The translations under genes were made by a program, and so were the position numbers. DNA of 64,000 nucleotides from Ferruginivarius sediminum (GTDB taxonomy: Bacteria; Pseudomonadota; Alphaproteobacteria; Kiloniellales; Rhodovibrionaceae). The stretch's first letter is position 1. Every line of letters begins with the position of its first letter. The notes under the pieces were generated by a model. That model ran no database searches, was not told where the DNA came from, and saw only the letters and a list, made by a program, of their open reading frames with translations. Shown here one piece after another: positions 25,140 through 35,195 of the stretch. The stretch spans positions 1 through 64,000 of the forward strand of contig NZ_QPMH01000008.1 in the NCBI RefSeq assembly GCF_003344765.1, written 5' to 3'.

Positions 25140-26078
25140 ATGAACGCGAATCCCGAAACCGCGCGCCCCGGGCGCAGCGACATCCCCACCGGAAGCTGGA
25201 TCGACCGCTATGCCGCGCCCGGCACGCGACCGTTCCTGCGCCTCGCCCGCCTGGACCGGCCCATCGGCTGGTGGCTCTTGATGTGGCCGTGCTGGTTCGG
25301 TGCCGGGCTGGCCGCGGCAGCGGCGAGCGAGTTGCCGTCACCTTACCTGCTTGTGTTGTTCCTGATCGGCGCGGTGGCCATGCGCGGCGCCGGCTGCACC
25401 TACAACGACATCGTCGACCGGAACATAGACACGAAGGTGGCGCGCACCGCGACCCGCCCAATTGCCAGCGGGGCCGTGAGCGTGCGCCAGGCCTGGATGC
25501 TGCTGGTCGGGCTGTGCCTGATCGGGCTGGCGGTGCTGGTGCAGCTTGGCACCACGGCCATCATCGTCGGCCTTGCGGCACTGCTGCTGGTGGCGGCCTA
25601 CCCCTTCATGAAGCGGATCACCTACTGGCCACAGGCGTGGCTCGGGCTGACCTTCAACTGGGGTGCGCTCGTCGGCTGGGCGGCGGCGACCGGGGAACTG
25701 GGCTGGCCGGCCCTTTGGCTGTATATCGGCGGCATCGCCTGGACACTGGGTTACGACACGATCTATGCGCACCAGGACAAGGAGGACGACGCGCTGATCG
25801 GCGTGAAGTCCTCGGCCCTGAAGCTGGGCGACAAGACGCAGCCGGCCCTGGTCGCGTTCTACATCGTGGCGGTCGGCTGCTGGACGGCGGCGGGCGCGAT
25901 CACGCCCGTGCACTGGACCTATCTGCTGGGCGTCGGCGCGGTCGCCGTGCACTTCGCCTGGCAGGCCCTGACGCTCGACATCAACGACCACCGGGACTGT
26001 CTGGCCAAGTTCAAGTCGAACCGCTTCATCGGCGCGCTGCTGTTCCTGGGCATCCTGATCGCCGGGGCAACCGGGTGA
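25140..26078 (+). CDS. ubiA: 4-hydroxybenzoate polyprenyltransferase UbiA
   Basis: Integral-membrane prenyltransferase attaching the isoprenoid tail to 4-hydroxybenzoate in ubiquinone synthesis. 312 residues with about eight hydrophobic helices. The two Asp-rich motifs that bind Mg-diphosphate are visible: NDIVDRNIDTKVART and YDTIYAHQDKEDD. ATG at 25140; the stop TGA overlaps the start GTG of the next gene. UbiD for a later decarboxylation step is encoded 3 kb downstream. Confidence 0.95.
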   Translation: MNANPETARPGRSDIPTGSWIDRYAAPGTRPFLRLARLDRPIGWWLLMWPCWFGAGLAAAAASELPSPYLLVLFLIGAVAMRGAGCTYNDIVDRNIDTKVARTATRPIASGAVSVRQAWMLLVGLCLIGLAVLVQLGTTAIIVGLAALLLVAAYPFMKRITYWPQAWLGLTFNWGALVGWAAATGELGWPALWLYIGGIAWTLGYDTIYAHQDKEDDALIGVKSSALKLGDKTQPALVAFYIVAVGCWTAAGAITPVHWTYLLGVGAVAVHFAWQALTLDINDHRDCLAKFKSNRFIGALLFLGILIAGATG

Positions 26079-26755
26079 GCGCCGGTGACGCGGTTCCGGC
26101 GCGCGCCCCCGACGACCCGGCCGCCTTCATCCGCGCCAACACCCTGCTCCAGGTCCCGCGCCTGCTGCCGGAGCTGCGTCTGTATCTCGCCAGCGAGATG
26201 ATGCCGCTGTGGCAGGCAACCGAGGAAGAGCTGGCGGCGAAGGGTGTGCCGCCGCCCTATTGGGCCTTCGCCTGGGCTGGCGGGCAGGCCCTGGCCCGCT
26301 ACCTGCTGGACCGGCCGGAAACGGTGCGCGGCAAGCGCATCCTGGATTTCGCCGCCGGTAGCGGCGTGGCCGGGGTCGCCGCCGCGCTGGCCGGCGCGTG
26401 CCATGTGGAAGCCAGCGAGATCGACGCCATCGCCTGCGCTGCCGTCGGCCTCAATGCCGCGGCGAACGATGTCACTGTGGAACTGAAGCGCGAGGATGTC
26501 ATCGGTGTGACTGACGTCGGCTGGGACGTCGTGCTGGCCGGCGACGTCTGCTATGAGCAGCCGATGGCCAGCCTGGTGGAGGCTTGGCTGAAGTCGCTCG
26601 CGCGTTCTGGAACGGTCGTGCTGCTAGGCGACCCGAAACGCAACCACCTGCCTTCGAGCGGGCTGGAAAAACTGGACCGTTACACCGTGCCGACGACCCG
26701 CGAGCTGGAGGACAGTGACCTTCGCAACGCCACGGTCTGGCGGGTCTGCGGGTAG
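26075..26755 (+). CDS. Class I SAM methyltransferase, ETFB lysine methyltransferase-like
   Basis: 226 residues with the SAM-binding motif ILDFAAGSGVAGVAAALAG near residue 90, EASEIDAIACAAVGLNA, and the motif VVLAGDVCYEQPMA. An N-terminal IRANTLLQVPRLLPELRLYLA and PPPYWAFAWAGGQALARYLLD are the pattern of proteins related to PrmA and the electron-transfer-flavoprotein beta lysine methyltransferase, known in alphaproteobacteria and mitochondria. The exact substrate is inferred. Translation starts with GTG at 26075 inside the ubiA stop (GTGA), so it is co-translated with ubiA. Confidence 0.78.
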   Translation: MSAGDAVPARAPDDPAAFIRANTLLQVPRLLPELRLYLASEMMPLWQATEEELAAKGVPPPYWAFAWAGGQALARYLLDRPETVRGKRILDFAAGSGVAGVAAALAGACHVEASEIDAIACAAVGLNAAANDVTVELKREDVIGVTDVGWDVVLAGDVCYEQPMASLVEAWLKSLARSGTVVLLGDPKRNHLPSSGLEKLDRYTVPTTRELEDSDLRNATVWRVCG

Positions 26756-26830
26756 TGGACGTATTCCTGGCCCGTGTTTGAGGCGCTATAATCCCCCGAC
26801 GTCGTTAAGCGCCCGACACGGAGGCCCGAG

Positions 26831-27118
26831 ATGCGGACACCTCTCGCCACGCTCGCCGCACTGCTGATCGCCGCGCCCATCGCCGCCGAGGCCGGGGACG
26901 TACGCCCGCCGGCAGGGGCCGACCCGACCAACGGTGGCGCCAACCGTCAGGTGGACCTGCCCGGCCTTACCAACATCGACGCGCCGGAAATGAACACCAC
27001 GATGAAGGAGAAGCGCAAGCTCAGGAACCAGCGTAAAGCCGTGGATAAGGATACGGTGAAGGCGCTGCGCGAGCTTGCCATCGAGGAGTTCGGACAATCG
27101 TCGTCCGGATCCGAGTAA
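26831..27118 (+). CDS. Small secreted protein of unknown function
   Basis: 95 residues with a clear signal peptide (RTPLATLAALLIAAPIAAEA, cleavage near residue 21). The mature part is short, first Gly/Pro/Asn-rich and then charged and helical (MKEKRKLRNQRKAVDKDTVK), with no Cys. GGAGG lies eight bases before the ATG. Family not recognised. It is not obviously in an operon. Confidence 0.65.
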   Translation: MRTPLATLAALLIAAPIAAEAGDVRPPAGADPTNGGANRQVDLPGLTNIDAPEMNTTMKEKRKLRNQRKAVDKDTVKALRELAIEEFGQSSSGSE

Positions 27119-27309
27119 CCCGGCTCAATTACCGCGGGCGTATTTTTGCCTGGGGTCAGTTCGAGTCTGTCAGAAATCAGGATCGAAAGGGTTAAGCATT
27201 ACCCTGAAGGGGACATTTATTCATAAAACTCCCCTATATCGGACAAAACTATTATATTATCGCGCCTCGTACCCAGTAATCGAGAAATCCAAATCATGGG
27301 AGACTTGCG

Positions 27310-27819
27310 ATGGTGCGACGTAAACTCGCTCTGGCCGCCGCGGCCGGATGGCTGTTTGTCGCGTCCGGTGCCTGGGCGGAACAGGTTCGTACCGACCTGA
27401 CCAGCTTCGCCGAGGTACCGACTATTGCCACGCTTGCCTCTGGCAGCTTCCGGGCGATGATCCGGCCCAACGCGGATCGCATCGACTACGAACTCAGCTA
27501 CCAGGACCTGACCGACGTGGTGCAGCAGGCGCACATCCACCTTGGAACGGCCGGCACCATCGGGGGTATCATTACCTTCCTGTGCACCAACCGTGAAAAC
27601 GAACCGATGGTCAGCGACCCCGCACCCGCCTGTCCGGGCCCGACCTCGGGAACGGTCAGCGGCACAATCCTGCCGGGTGACATCATCGGCCCCATCGGCC
27701 AGAACCTGAACCCAGGGGAATTCGACAAGCTGGTCGCTGCTCTGCGCAATGGCGGAGCCTATGTCAACGTGCACACCGCCGCGAACCCGGCCGGAGAAAT
27801 CCGCGGTCAGGTCCGATAA
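27310..27819 (+). CDS. Secreted CHRD-domain protein
   Basis: 169 residues with a signal peptide (VRRKLALAAAAGWLFVASGAWA) and one CHRD domain: LTSFAEVPTIATLASGSFRA, IDYELSYQDLTDVVQQAHIHLG, then a C-terminal GGAYVNVHTAANPAGEIRGQV. The terminal histidine/GEIRG motif is the best CHRD marker. Two cysteines in FLCTNRE and ACPGP could form a disulfide. CHRD domains occur in chordin and in many bacterial exported proteins of unknown role. The promoter region is AT-rich. Confidence 0.85.
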   Translation: MVRRKLALAAAAGWLFVASGAWAEQVRTDLTSFAEVPTIATLASGSFRAMIRPNADRIDYELSYQDLTDVVQQAHIHLGTAGTIGGIITFLCTNRENEPMVSDPAPACPGPTSGTVSGTILPGDIIGPIGQNLNPGEFDKLVAALRNGGAYVNVHTAANPAGEIRGQVR

Positions 27820-27837
27820 GCTTTACATGGCCGCAAT

Positions 27838-28587
27838 CTACAGCGGCTGGAAATGGGGAACGTTTGCGGCGATGGCATCGGCGCGTAGTTGGCCGATGCG
27901 TGTCCGGCGAGCCGCAGGATTCTCGACCGCCGCCAGGATGAAGTCGTCGAGGTGGAGGTCGGACGCCGTCCGACGGTGGATCTCCGCATGCATCTCCGTC
28001 TGCCACAGCGCACGGTGCGGGCGGCCCTCCGCCGGCACCGCCGCCAGGGCGACGGGTGTGCCGCCATCCGAAAGGCAGCCGTGGTCGGAGAGGTACATGG
28101 TCACCTCGCCGCCGCGCACGTCGGGTCCGGCCTCCGCCTCCAGCCGGGCGCCCGCCAGCGAGCCGTAGCTGTAGTTCCCCTCCGTTTCGTGCATGCGCTG
28201 AAGCTGCACCTGGTCCAGCCAGGTGAGCGCGACGCGGACACGGCATCCTGGCGTGGCCTGCAATGTCGAGGCGACCGCGCCATAGGCGGTGACGTGGGCG
28301 GAATAGACGACGTCGTAGTCGTGTAGCCAGACGTAGGTGACGGGGATCTCGCTGTCGCGGCCGCTCAAGTGCGAGAACTTGCGGGCAAGTTGCTGCGGTG
28401 CGCGGTTGGAGCCGTGGCCGATCACCGCCGCGCGGCCGCGGAAGTCGGCGTCGGCGATCGGATGCACGCCTCCATCGCGAAACAGATACGAGGCCGCGGG
28501 CGCGTCGTAGGGATAGGTCTTGGCGATTTGCAGCCGCGCCGATCTTTCGGCGGGCATGGCCCAGGGGATGCTCGGAGAAACACTCAT
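27838..28587 (-). CDS. Hypothetical protein, possibly gamma-glutamylcyclotransferase-like
   Basis: 249 residues, cytoplasmic. The segments AAVIGHGSNRAPQQLARKF, VTYVWLHDYDVVYSAHVTAYGAVASTL and VALTWLDQVQLQRMHETEGNY recall the GGCT/AIG2 fold (GSN loop near the N-terminus, glutamate in the HETE segment); this is a weak, memory-based match. The start at 28587 is preferred over an upstream-open frame because the residues before it look non-coding. It follows the DUF4170 gene on the same strand at 84 bases. Confidence 0.6.
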   Translation of the reverse strand: MSVSPSIPWAMPAERSARLQIAKTYPYDAPAASYLFRDGGVHPIADADFRGRAAVIGHGSNRAPQQLARKFSHLSGRDSEIPVTYVWLHDYDVVYSAHVTAYGAVASTLQATPGCRVRVALTWLDQVQLQRMHETEGNYSYGSLAGARLEAEAGPDVRGGEVTMYLSDHGCLSDGGTPVALAAVPAEGRPHRALWQTEMHAEIHRRTASDLHLDDFILAAVENPAARRTRIGQLRADAIAANVPHFQPL

Positions 28588-28671
28588 GAGGGTAATAAAG
28601 GTATGCGTGCCGCCTGAAGCCCTGCGGACAGCTTTCTGCGCTACACCACCAGATCGGGCCGGCCCCTGCAC

Positions 28672-28884
28672 TCAGTCCGTGCAGCGAGGCGGCTCCTCAG
28701 GGTCGATTCGTTCGATGCGGTAGCGGGTGTGCGCGTCGTCCACAGTCTGCCACGCGTGCCGCGCCCACTCCTCACGCGCTTCTTCGTAAGTGGGGTACGG
28801 CCCGAACCACTCTTCGTCGCCGTGGACGGTACTGCGAAAACGGGTGTCCCTGTATTCGCCACCGACGACCCAGAATTGTTGCAT
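28672..28884 (-). CDS. DUF4170 family protein
   Basis: 70 residues beginning MQQFWVVGGEYRDTRF, the exact signature of DUF4170, then WFGPYPTYEEAREEWARHAWQTVDDAHTRYRIERI trimmed to a compact alpha/beta domain. The family is nearly confined to alphaproteobacteria and has no known function. ATG at 28884 preferred over a GTG nine bases earlier. It faces ubiD across about 240 bases. Confidence 0.85.
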   Translation of the reverse strand: MQQFWVVGGEYRDTRFRSTVHGDEEWFGPYPTYEEAREEWARHAWQTVDDAHTRYRIERIDPEEPPRCTD

Positions 28885-29124
28885 AACGACCAAGCCTCGT
28901 CCCTGTTCGCCTCAAAAAGGCGATTATAATCCGCAAGGTAGGCGTCGTGCACGTACCTTTCAACGAACCTTGCGCTTTCTGCATTGCAGTTTTCTTAACA
29001 ACGCATGGCCGTGACTATCCCATAACCGTCGCTTGCCCGTCCGATTTCGTCGGAAGGCTTGCCAGTGGTCGCCGTCTGGCGCATCGTCCCGGCCGCGAAT
29101 CACCCTTTCGATGCGATCCGGATC

Positions 29125-30636
29125 ATGCCCTTTTCCTCCCTGCGCCACTTCATCGAGATGCTGGAAAGCCGCAACGCCTTGACCCGCGTGCGGGAGGCGG
29201 TCTCGCCCGAATTGGAGATGACGGAGATCCAGACCCGTCTTCTGGCCGAGGGCGGGCCGGCGGTGCTGTTCGAGAACGTGCGGGCGGAGGACGGCCGGCG
29301 CTGGGATATGCCTGTGCTTGCCAACCTTTTCGGCACGGTGGAGCGCGTCGCCTGGGGCATGGACCGCACCCCCGCCCAGCTTCGCGAGGTGGGCGAGACG
29401 CTGGCCTTCCTGCGTCAGCCGGAGCCGCCGGGCGGACTGCGCGACGCCTGGGACAAGCTGCCGCTGCTGCGCACGGTCATGAGCATGCGCCCACGCGGCG
29501 TTTCCCGCGCGCCGTGCCAGGAGGTCGTGCTGCAGGGCGAGGACGTCGACCTGTCGCAGCTTCCGGTGCAGACCTGCTGGCCGGGCGAGCCGGCGCCGCT
29601 GATCACCTGGCCGCTGGTGGTGACGAAGGGGCCGGACAAGGGCCGGCGCGAGGACAACTTCAACCTCGGCATCTACCGCATGCAGGTGACCGGAAAGGAC
29701 CGGACGCTGATGCGCTGGCTGAAGCACCGCGGCGGCGCGCAGCACCATGCCCGCTGGAAGCAGGCCGGCAAGCACGAGCCGCTGCCCGCCGCCGCCGTCA
29801 TCGGTGCCGACCCCGGCACTATCCTGGCTGCCGTGACGCCGGTGCCGGACACGCTGTCGGAATACCAGTTCGCCGGACTGCTGCGCGGCAAGCGGGTAGA
29901 GCTGGTGGATTGCAAGACCGTGCCGCTGAAGGTGCCGGCCGAGGCGGAGATCGTTCTGGAAGGCTATGTCAGCCTGGACGACTACGGCGACGAGGGGCCG
30001 TACGGCGACCATACCGGGTACTATAATGCAGTGGAGTCGTTCCCGACCTTCAACATCACCGCGATCACCCGCCGGCGCGATCCGATCTATCTCTCCACCT
30101 TCACCGGCCGCCCGCCCGACGAGCCGAGCGTCCTGGGCGAGGCGCTGAACGAGGTGTTCATCCCGCTGTTGCAGCAGCAATTCCCCGAAATCGTCGACTT
30201 CTGGCTGCCGCCGGAGGGATGCAGCTACCGCGTCGCCGTCGTGTCGATCCGCAAGGCCTACCCCGGCCATGCCAAACGCATCATGATGGCGGTGTGGAGT
30301 TATCTGCGGCAGTTCATGTACACGAAGTGGGTCATCGTCGTGGACGACGACATCGACGCGCGCGACTGGAAGGACGTGGTCTGGGCCATCTCCACCCGCA
30401 TGGACCCGGCCCGCGACACGACGATGGTGGAAGGCACGCCCATCGACTATCTGGATTTCGCCAGCCCCGAAAGCGGCCTGGGCAGCAAGATCGGCCTGGA
30501 CGCGACCAACAAGTGGCCGCCGGAAACGAAGCGCGACTGGGGCGAGAAGATCCACATGGACGACGAGACGGTGGCCAAGGTGGACCGGAAGTGGGCGGCC
30601 TATGGCCTGCCGGGATCGGGCAAGGCGATTTGGTGA
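29125..30636 (+). CDS. UbiD family decarboxylase
   Basis: 503 residues of the prenylated-FMN-dependent decarboxylase family. The motifs [59 protein letters not shown] (quoted in part) and [18 protein letters not shown] are characteristic; the active-site E-x-x-R-E-type acidic cluster lies in the first third to half. In the ubiquinone pathway UbiD decarboxylates the polyprenyl-hydroxybenzoate made by UbiA. No ubiX (FMN prenyltransferase) is in the window. The start at 29125 gives the family-like [13 protein letters not shown]. Confidence 0.93.
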   Translation: MPFSSLRHFIEMLESRNALTRVREAVSPELEMTEIQTRLLAEGGPAVLFENVRAEDGRRWDMPVLANLFGTVERVAWGMDRTPAQLREVGETLAFLRQPEPPGGLRDAWDKLPLLRTVMSMRPRGVSRAPCQEVVLQGEDVDLSQLPVQTCWPGEPAPLITWPLVVTKGPDKGRREDNFNLGIYRMQVTGKDRTLMRWLKHRGGAQHHARWKQAGKHEPLPAAAVIGADPGTILAAVTPVPDTLSEYQFAGLLRGKRVELVDCKTVPLKVPAEAEIVLEGYVSLDDYGDEGPYGDHTGYYNAVESFPTFNITAITRRRDPIYLSTFTGRPPDEPSVLGEALNEVFIPLLQQQFPEIVDFWLPPEGCSYRVAVVSIRKAYPGHAKRIMMAVWSYLRQFMYTKWVIVVDDDIDARDWKDVVWAISTRMDPARDTTMVEGTPIDYLDFASPESGLGSKIGLDATNKWPPETKRDWGEKIHMDDETVAKVDRKWAAYGLPGSGKAIW

Positions 30637-30725
30637 AGGCGTGGCCGGACACGGTTCGCCGATTCCGGTGCACATGACAAGATAGCCCCTTGAATCATCG
30701 CCTACCGCAAGATATTTTGAGTCGA

Positions 30726-30787
30726 GCCTTCCGGCAGTACGCATGCCCTATTCGCTATCGGGGATGCCGAGCCCGGAAGGCTTTTCT
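30726..30787 (+). terminator. Long structured terminator after ubiD
   Basis: GCCTTCCGG (30726-30734) pairs with CCGGAAGGC (30773-30781), followed by TTTTCTTATTT. The 38-base loop can itself fold (GCAT 30741-30744 with ATGC 30764-30767). It ends 24 bases before the NYN-domain gene, so a leader role for that gene is also possible. Confidence 0.65.
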
Positions 30788-30804
30788 TATTTCCGAGGGC
30801 TCTA

Positions 30805-31524
30805 ATGCGGACAACGGCGATTTTGATCGATGGCGGCTTTTTTCTCCGTCGATTTTCGAAAGTCTACCCTGACAAGGATGCAAACGACCCGGCAATCGTG
30901 GCCCGCACAGCGCACACAATGGCAACGCAACATTTAAAGCAAGGTAACGGTGTCGCTGTCGCTCAACTTTATAGAATATTTTTTTATGATTGCCCGCCCC
31001 TTACAAAAAAGGTTCACAATCCGATTTCGAAACGGAGCATTGATTTATCGAAATCCCCAGAAGCTGTGTTTCGGCAGAACCTCCACGACCATGTTCGACA
31101 ACTCCGAAAGACAGCACTTCGGCTGGGTCGCCGTGACGAGGAGAATGCTGGCTGGCAAATCAAGAAGCAGAGATTGAAGCCCCTATTGTCCGGCAAGCTT
31201 GGCCTCGCGGATCTGAGTGAGCACGATGTGACCTTCTACGCCCGGCAAAAGGTCGTGGACATGAAAATCGGCCTGGATATCGCCTCACTGTCACTTAAGA
31301 GCCAAGTAAACCAAATCGTACTCGTATCCGGGGATAGCGACTTTGTACCCGCCGCGAAACTGGCTCGCCGCGAAGGTGTTGATTTTATTTTGGACCCGAT
31401 GTGGCACAACATAAATCCAGACTTGGGCGAGCATATTGACGGCTTGAAGTCGACGGCTCCTCGACCGAATACAAAGGTTGATTCGCAATCCAGCCTGACG
31501 CTGCAGGCTGTAGATGATCTATAG
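30805..31524 (+). CDS. NYN-domain (PIN-like) putative RNase
   Basis: 239 residues. N-terminal TTAILIDGGFFLRRF and the later IVLVSGDSDFVPAAKLARREGVDFI are the two Asp-bearing motifs of NYN/LabA-type PIN-like nucleases; VVDMKIGLDIASLSLK provides the middle acidic residues. The start follows GAGGG at 30797-30801. The coding sequence is visibly richer in A and T than its neighbours, hinting at recent acquisition. Similar stand-alone NYN proteins occur near phage- or plasmid-related genes, but no mobility gene is seen here. Target RNA unknown. Confidence 0.85.
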   Translation: MRTTAILIDGGFFLRRFSKVYPDKDANDPAIVARTAHTMATQHLKQGNGVAVAQLYRIFFYDCPPLTKKVHNPISKRSIDLSKSPEAVFRQNLHDHVRQLRKTALRLGRRDEENAGWQIKKQRLKPLLSGKLGLADLSEHDVTFYARQKVVDMKIGLDIASLSLKSQVNQIVLVSGDSDFVPAAKLARREGVDFILDPMWHNINPDLGEHIDGLKSTAPRPNTKVDSQSSLTLQAVDDL

Positions 31525-31560
31525 AATCTTCCCGCTTTAACAGAACCAACTTTCCCTCCC

Positions 31561-32439
31561 CTAACCGCTCACCGCCGCGCCCCATGCCAGTGCAAACAGC
31601 CCGCACGCAAGCGCGCCGCACACCCACTGCACCCTTGAGCTTCGCAGCCGGCGCTGGCCGCCGAACGCCAGCGCCACGCCCATCCCGCCACCAACGACGA
31701 ACCCGGCGATGTGCGCGCCGATGTCAGTGCGCTCCCCGCCGAAGCCGAGAAAGGCCAACAGCATCACGCCCCCCGCAATCGGCGCCCATCGGCGCAGGCC
31801 GGGCCGCCAGGGAGCGGGGCGCGCGCACTGGACGAACCCGGCGAGCAGGCCAAGCGCGGCAAAGACCGATGTCGAAGCGCCGATCGAGGTGTGGGTGGCC
31901 GTCTGCAGCGCGGCGTTGAGACCGTTGCCGAGGCCGCCGGCCAGCACGATGCAAAACCACGTGACGCCCGAGCCGACGAGTCCGGCCAGCAGCATCGCGT
32001 AGACCATGCCGAATGCCAGATTCGCCACCAGGTGCGCCAGATCGCCGTGCAGACTAAGTGCGGTCAGCGTCCGCCACCACGCGCCGTCCAGGATCTGCCC
32101 CGCCTGCGCCGCGCCGGCGGCAACCCAGTCAATGCCGAAGGCTCCCCGCCCCTGCGCGGCAAAAAAGAACGTCAGCACGGCGGCGTATGCCATCGCCGCT
32201 TCCAGGCCGTGCCCACCCAGCCCGGACGGGCGCCACGACGGAGACTCGGCCGCGTTCTCCCGCTCATACAGCGCAAGCTGCTCTTGTGCCCGATCGGCAT
32301 CCGTCTCGGCAACGTACAGTGCGACGCCGGTTTCCTGGGGCACGAGATAGCTCTCGATCCCCACGGCCGTCAGCACCAGGCCGTGCTGCCGGGCCTCATC
32401 CCGCGAACCGCAGCGGCGCACCTCGATCAGTTCCGCCAT
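31561..32439 (-). CDS. Rhomboid-family intramembrane protease with N-terminal DUF2007-like domain
   Basis: 292 residues. Residues 1-65 (EVRRCGSRDEARQHGLVLTA, GIESYLVPQETGVALYVAE) resemble a DUF2007-type signalling domain. Then six or seven hydrophobic helices carry rhomboid features: WWRTLTALSLHGDLAHLVANL, the serine motif GASTSVFAALGLL and the catalytic His in IGAHIAGFVVGG. The residue after the serine is Thr rather than the usual Gly, a variant seen in a subgroup. It cleaves membrane proteins inside the bilayer. It is separated from groEL by a terminator. Confidence 0.85.
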   Translation of the reverse strand: MAELIEVRRCGSRDEARQHGLVLTAVGIESYLVPQETGVALYVAETDADRAQEQLALYERENAAESPSWRPSGLGGHGLEAAMAYAAVLTFFFAAQGRGAFGIDWVAAGAAQAGQILDGAWWRTLTALSLHGDLAHLVANLAFGMVYAMLLAGLVGSGVTWFCIVLAGGLGNGLNAALQTATHTSIGASTSVFAALGLLAGFVQCARPAPWRPGLRRWAPIAGGVMLLAFLGFGGERTDIGAHIAGFVVGGGMGVALAFGGQRRLRSSRVQWVCGALACGLFALAWGAAVSG

Positions 32440-32545
32440 TCCTCCGCCCGACGCCTTTGAGCCGACCCGGCGGCACGCGGCGGCCGGATTCGATACATGA
32501 TGTGGGACGTGAGAGGCCGCAATGGGATTGCCAAGCACAAACAAA

Positions 32546-32572
32546 AGGGGCCGCGGGAAACCCCGCGGCCCC
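32546..32572 (-). terminator. Intrinsic terminator of groEL
   Basis: On the minus strand a GC-rich stem GGGGCCGCGGG / CCCGCGGCCCC with a short loop is followed by TTTTGTTTG, 25 bases after the groEL stop. Confidence 0.88.
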
Positions 32573-32596
32573 TGATGTCGTAGGCCAAGTCTCGGC

Positions 32597-34237
<1,641 letters not shown>

Positions 34238-34277
34238 CTATTCACTCCCAATCCAACACGGTTGGTGCTGTGCGAAA

Positions 34278-34592
34278 TTACGCGGCCTTGGCGGCGGAGC
34301 CGCTGTCGCCGATGACGCCCAGGATGTCGGACTCGCGAAGGATGGTGTACTCCTCGCCGTCCAACTTGATCTCGGTGCCCGAGAACTTGCCGATCAGCAC
34401 CCGGTCCCCCTCTTTGACGTCGAGCGGCGTGACGGTGCCGTCCTCGCTCTTCGTCCCGGCGCCGACGGCAATCACCTTGCCTTCCATCGGCTTGTCCTTG
34501 GCGGTGTCCGGGATGATGATGCCACCGGACGACTTCTCTTCCTGCTCGACCCGCTGGATCAGAACGCGGTCGTGCAACGGACGGAACTTCAT
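34278..34592 (-). CDS. groS: Co-chaperonin GroES
   Basis: 104 residues beginning [18 protein letters not shown], with the mobile loop [18 protein letters not shown] and the roof-forming [11 protein letters not shown]. It caps the GroEL ring. It is the first gene of the operon; its promoter and CIRCE element lie directly upstream. Confidence 0.98.
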   Translation of the reverse strand: MKFRPLHDRVLIQRVEQEEKSSGGIIIPDTAKDKPMEGKVIAVGAGTKSEDGTVTPLDVKEGDRVLIGKFSGTEIKLDGEEYTILRESDILGVIGDSGSAAKAA

Positions 34593-34658
34593 TTTGGATC
34601 CTCCGAATGCAAATTGCGTGGTGCGTTTAGTCCTTTGCGTTCCCCTGGGAGCGACCTG

Positions 34659-34685
34659 TTAGCACTCGTCCCCGGTGAGTGCTAA
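34659..34685 (-). promoter_or_regulatory. CIRCE element (HrcA operator)
   Basis: TTAGCACTC, a nine-base spacer and GAGTGCTAA form the perfect CIRCE inverted repeat, 67 bases before the groES ATG. HrcA binds this site and dissociates on heat shock. Confidence 0.97.
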
Positions 34686-34686
34686 T

Positions 34687-34715
34687 CAGCTATGCAGCGA
34701 CTGCACGGCCGTCAA
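34687..34715 (-). promoter_or_regulatory. Putative groES promoter
   Basis: On the minus strand TTGACG (34715-34710), a 17-base spacer and TAGCTG (34692-34687) lie immediately before CIRCE, so a bound HrcA would cover the transcription start. Confidence 0.6.
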
Positions 34716-34909
34716 GACCCCAACATGCAATTTTTGCGTGCCGCCCCGCCCGCCCTGGCAGCAGCCGCCACAAGTGGCTGCTAACATTCTGAATTCGTTG
34801 AATTTTTCTTGGCAGGCAGCACGCAACGGGGCAACATGGTCCTCGACGGGTTGTCCCAAGGCCCGATCCAGGCAGGAGGCAGGGAAACGCGATTCAGAGG
34901 TAATCGAAG

Positions 34910-35173
34910 ATGGCGGACTTCGAAAAACAGCTTCGCGACTACCGCCTGACGACGGCGGAAATCCTCTACCACATGCCGGACCACCCGGCACTCTTGCAGA
35001 CCTACGTCTGGCAGGACTACGACATGGCACCGCGCTTTCCGGTGCTGCAGCAATTCCTCGATTTCTGGGAGAGCAGCCTGGACGGCCGGCTGCATTCGGT
35101 CAAGGTTGCCAGCACGGAAATCATCACCCCGTCCGACATGCGCTTTACGGAAGCGCTGAAGACGCTGCACTGA
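34910..35173 (+). CDS. usg: Usg family protein
   Basis: 87 residues beginning MADFEKQLRDYRLTTAEILYHMPDHP, then LLQTYVWQDYDMAPRFP and FWESSLDGRLHSVKVAS: the pattern of the small alphaproteobacterial Usg protein, named for its position upstream of trp genes in some species. Function is unknown, and no trp genes are near here. AGAGG precedes the ATG. It is a single-gene unit convergent with hemH. Confidence 0.85.
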   Translation: MADFEKQLRDYRLTTAEILYHMPDHPALLQTYVWQDYDMAPRFPVLQQFLDFWESSLDGRLHSVKVASTEIITPSDMRFTEALKTLH

Positions 35174-35195
35174 CGGCGAAGGACCGCGGGCGTCC

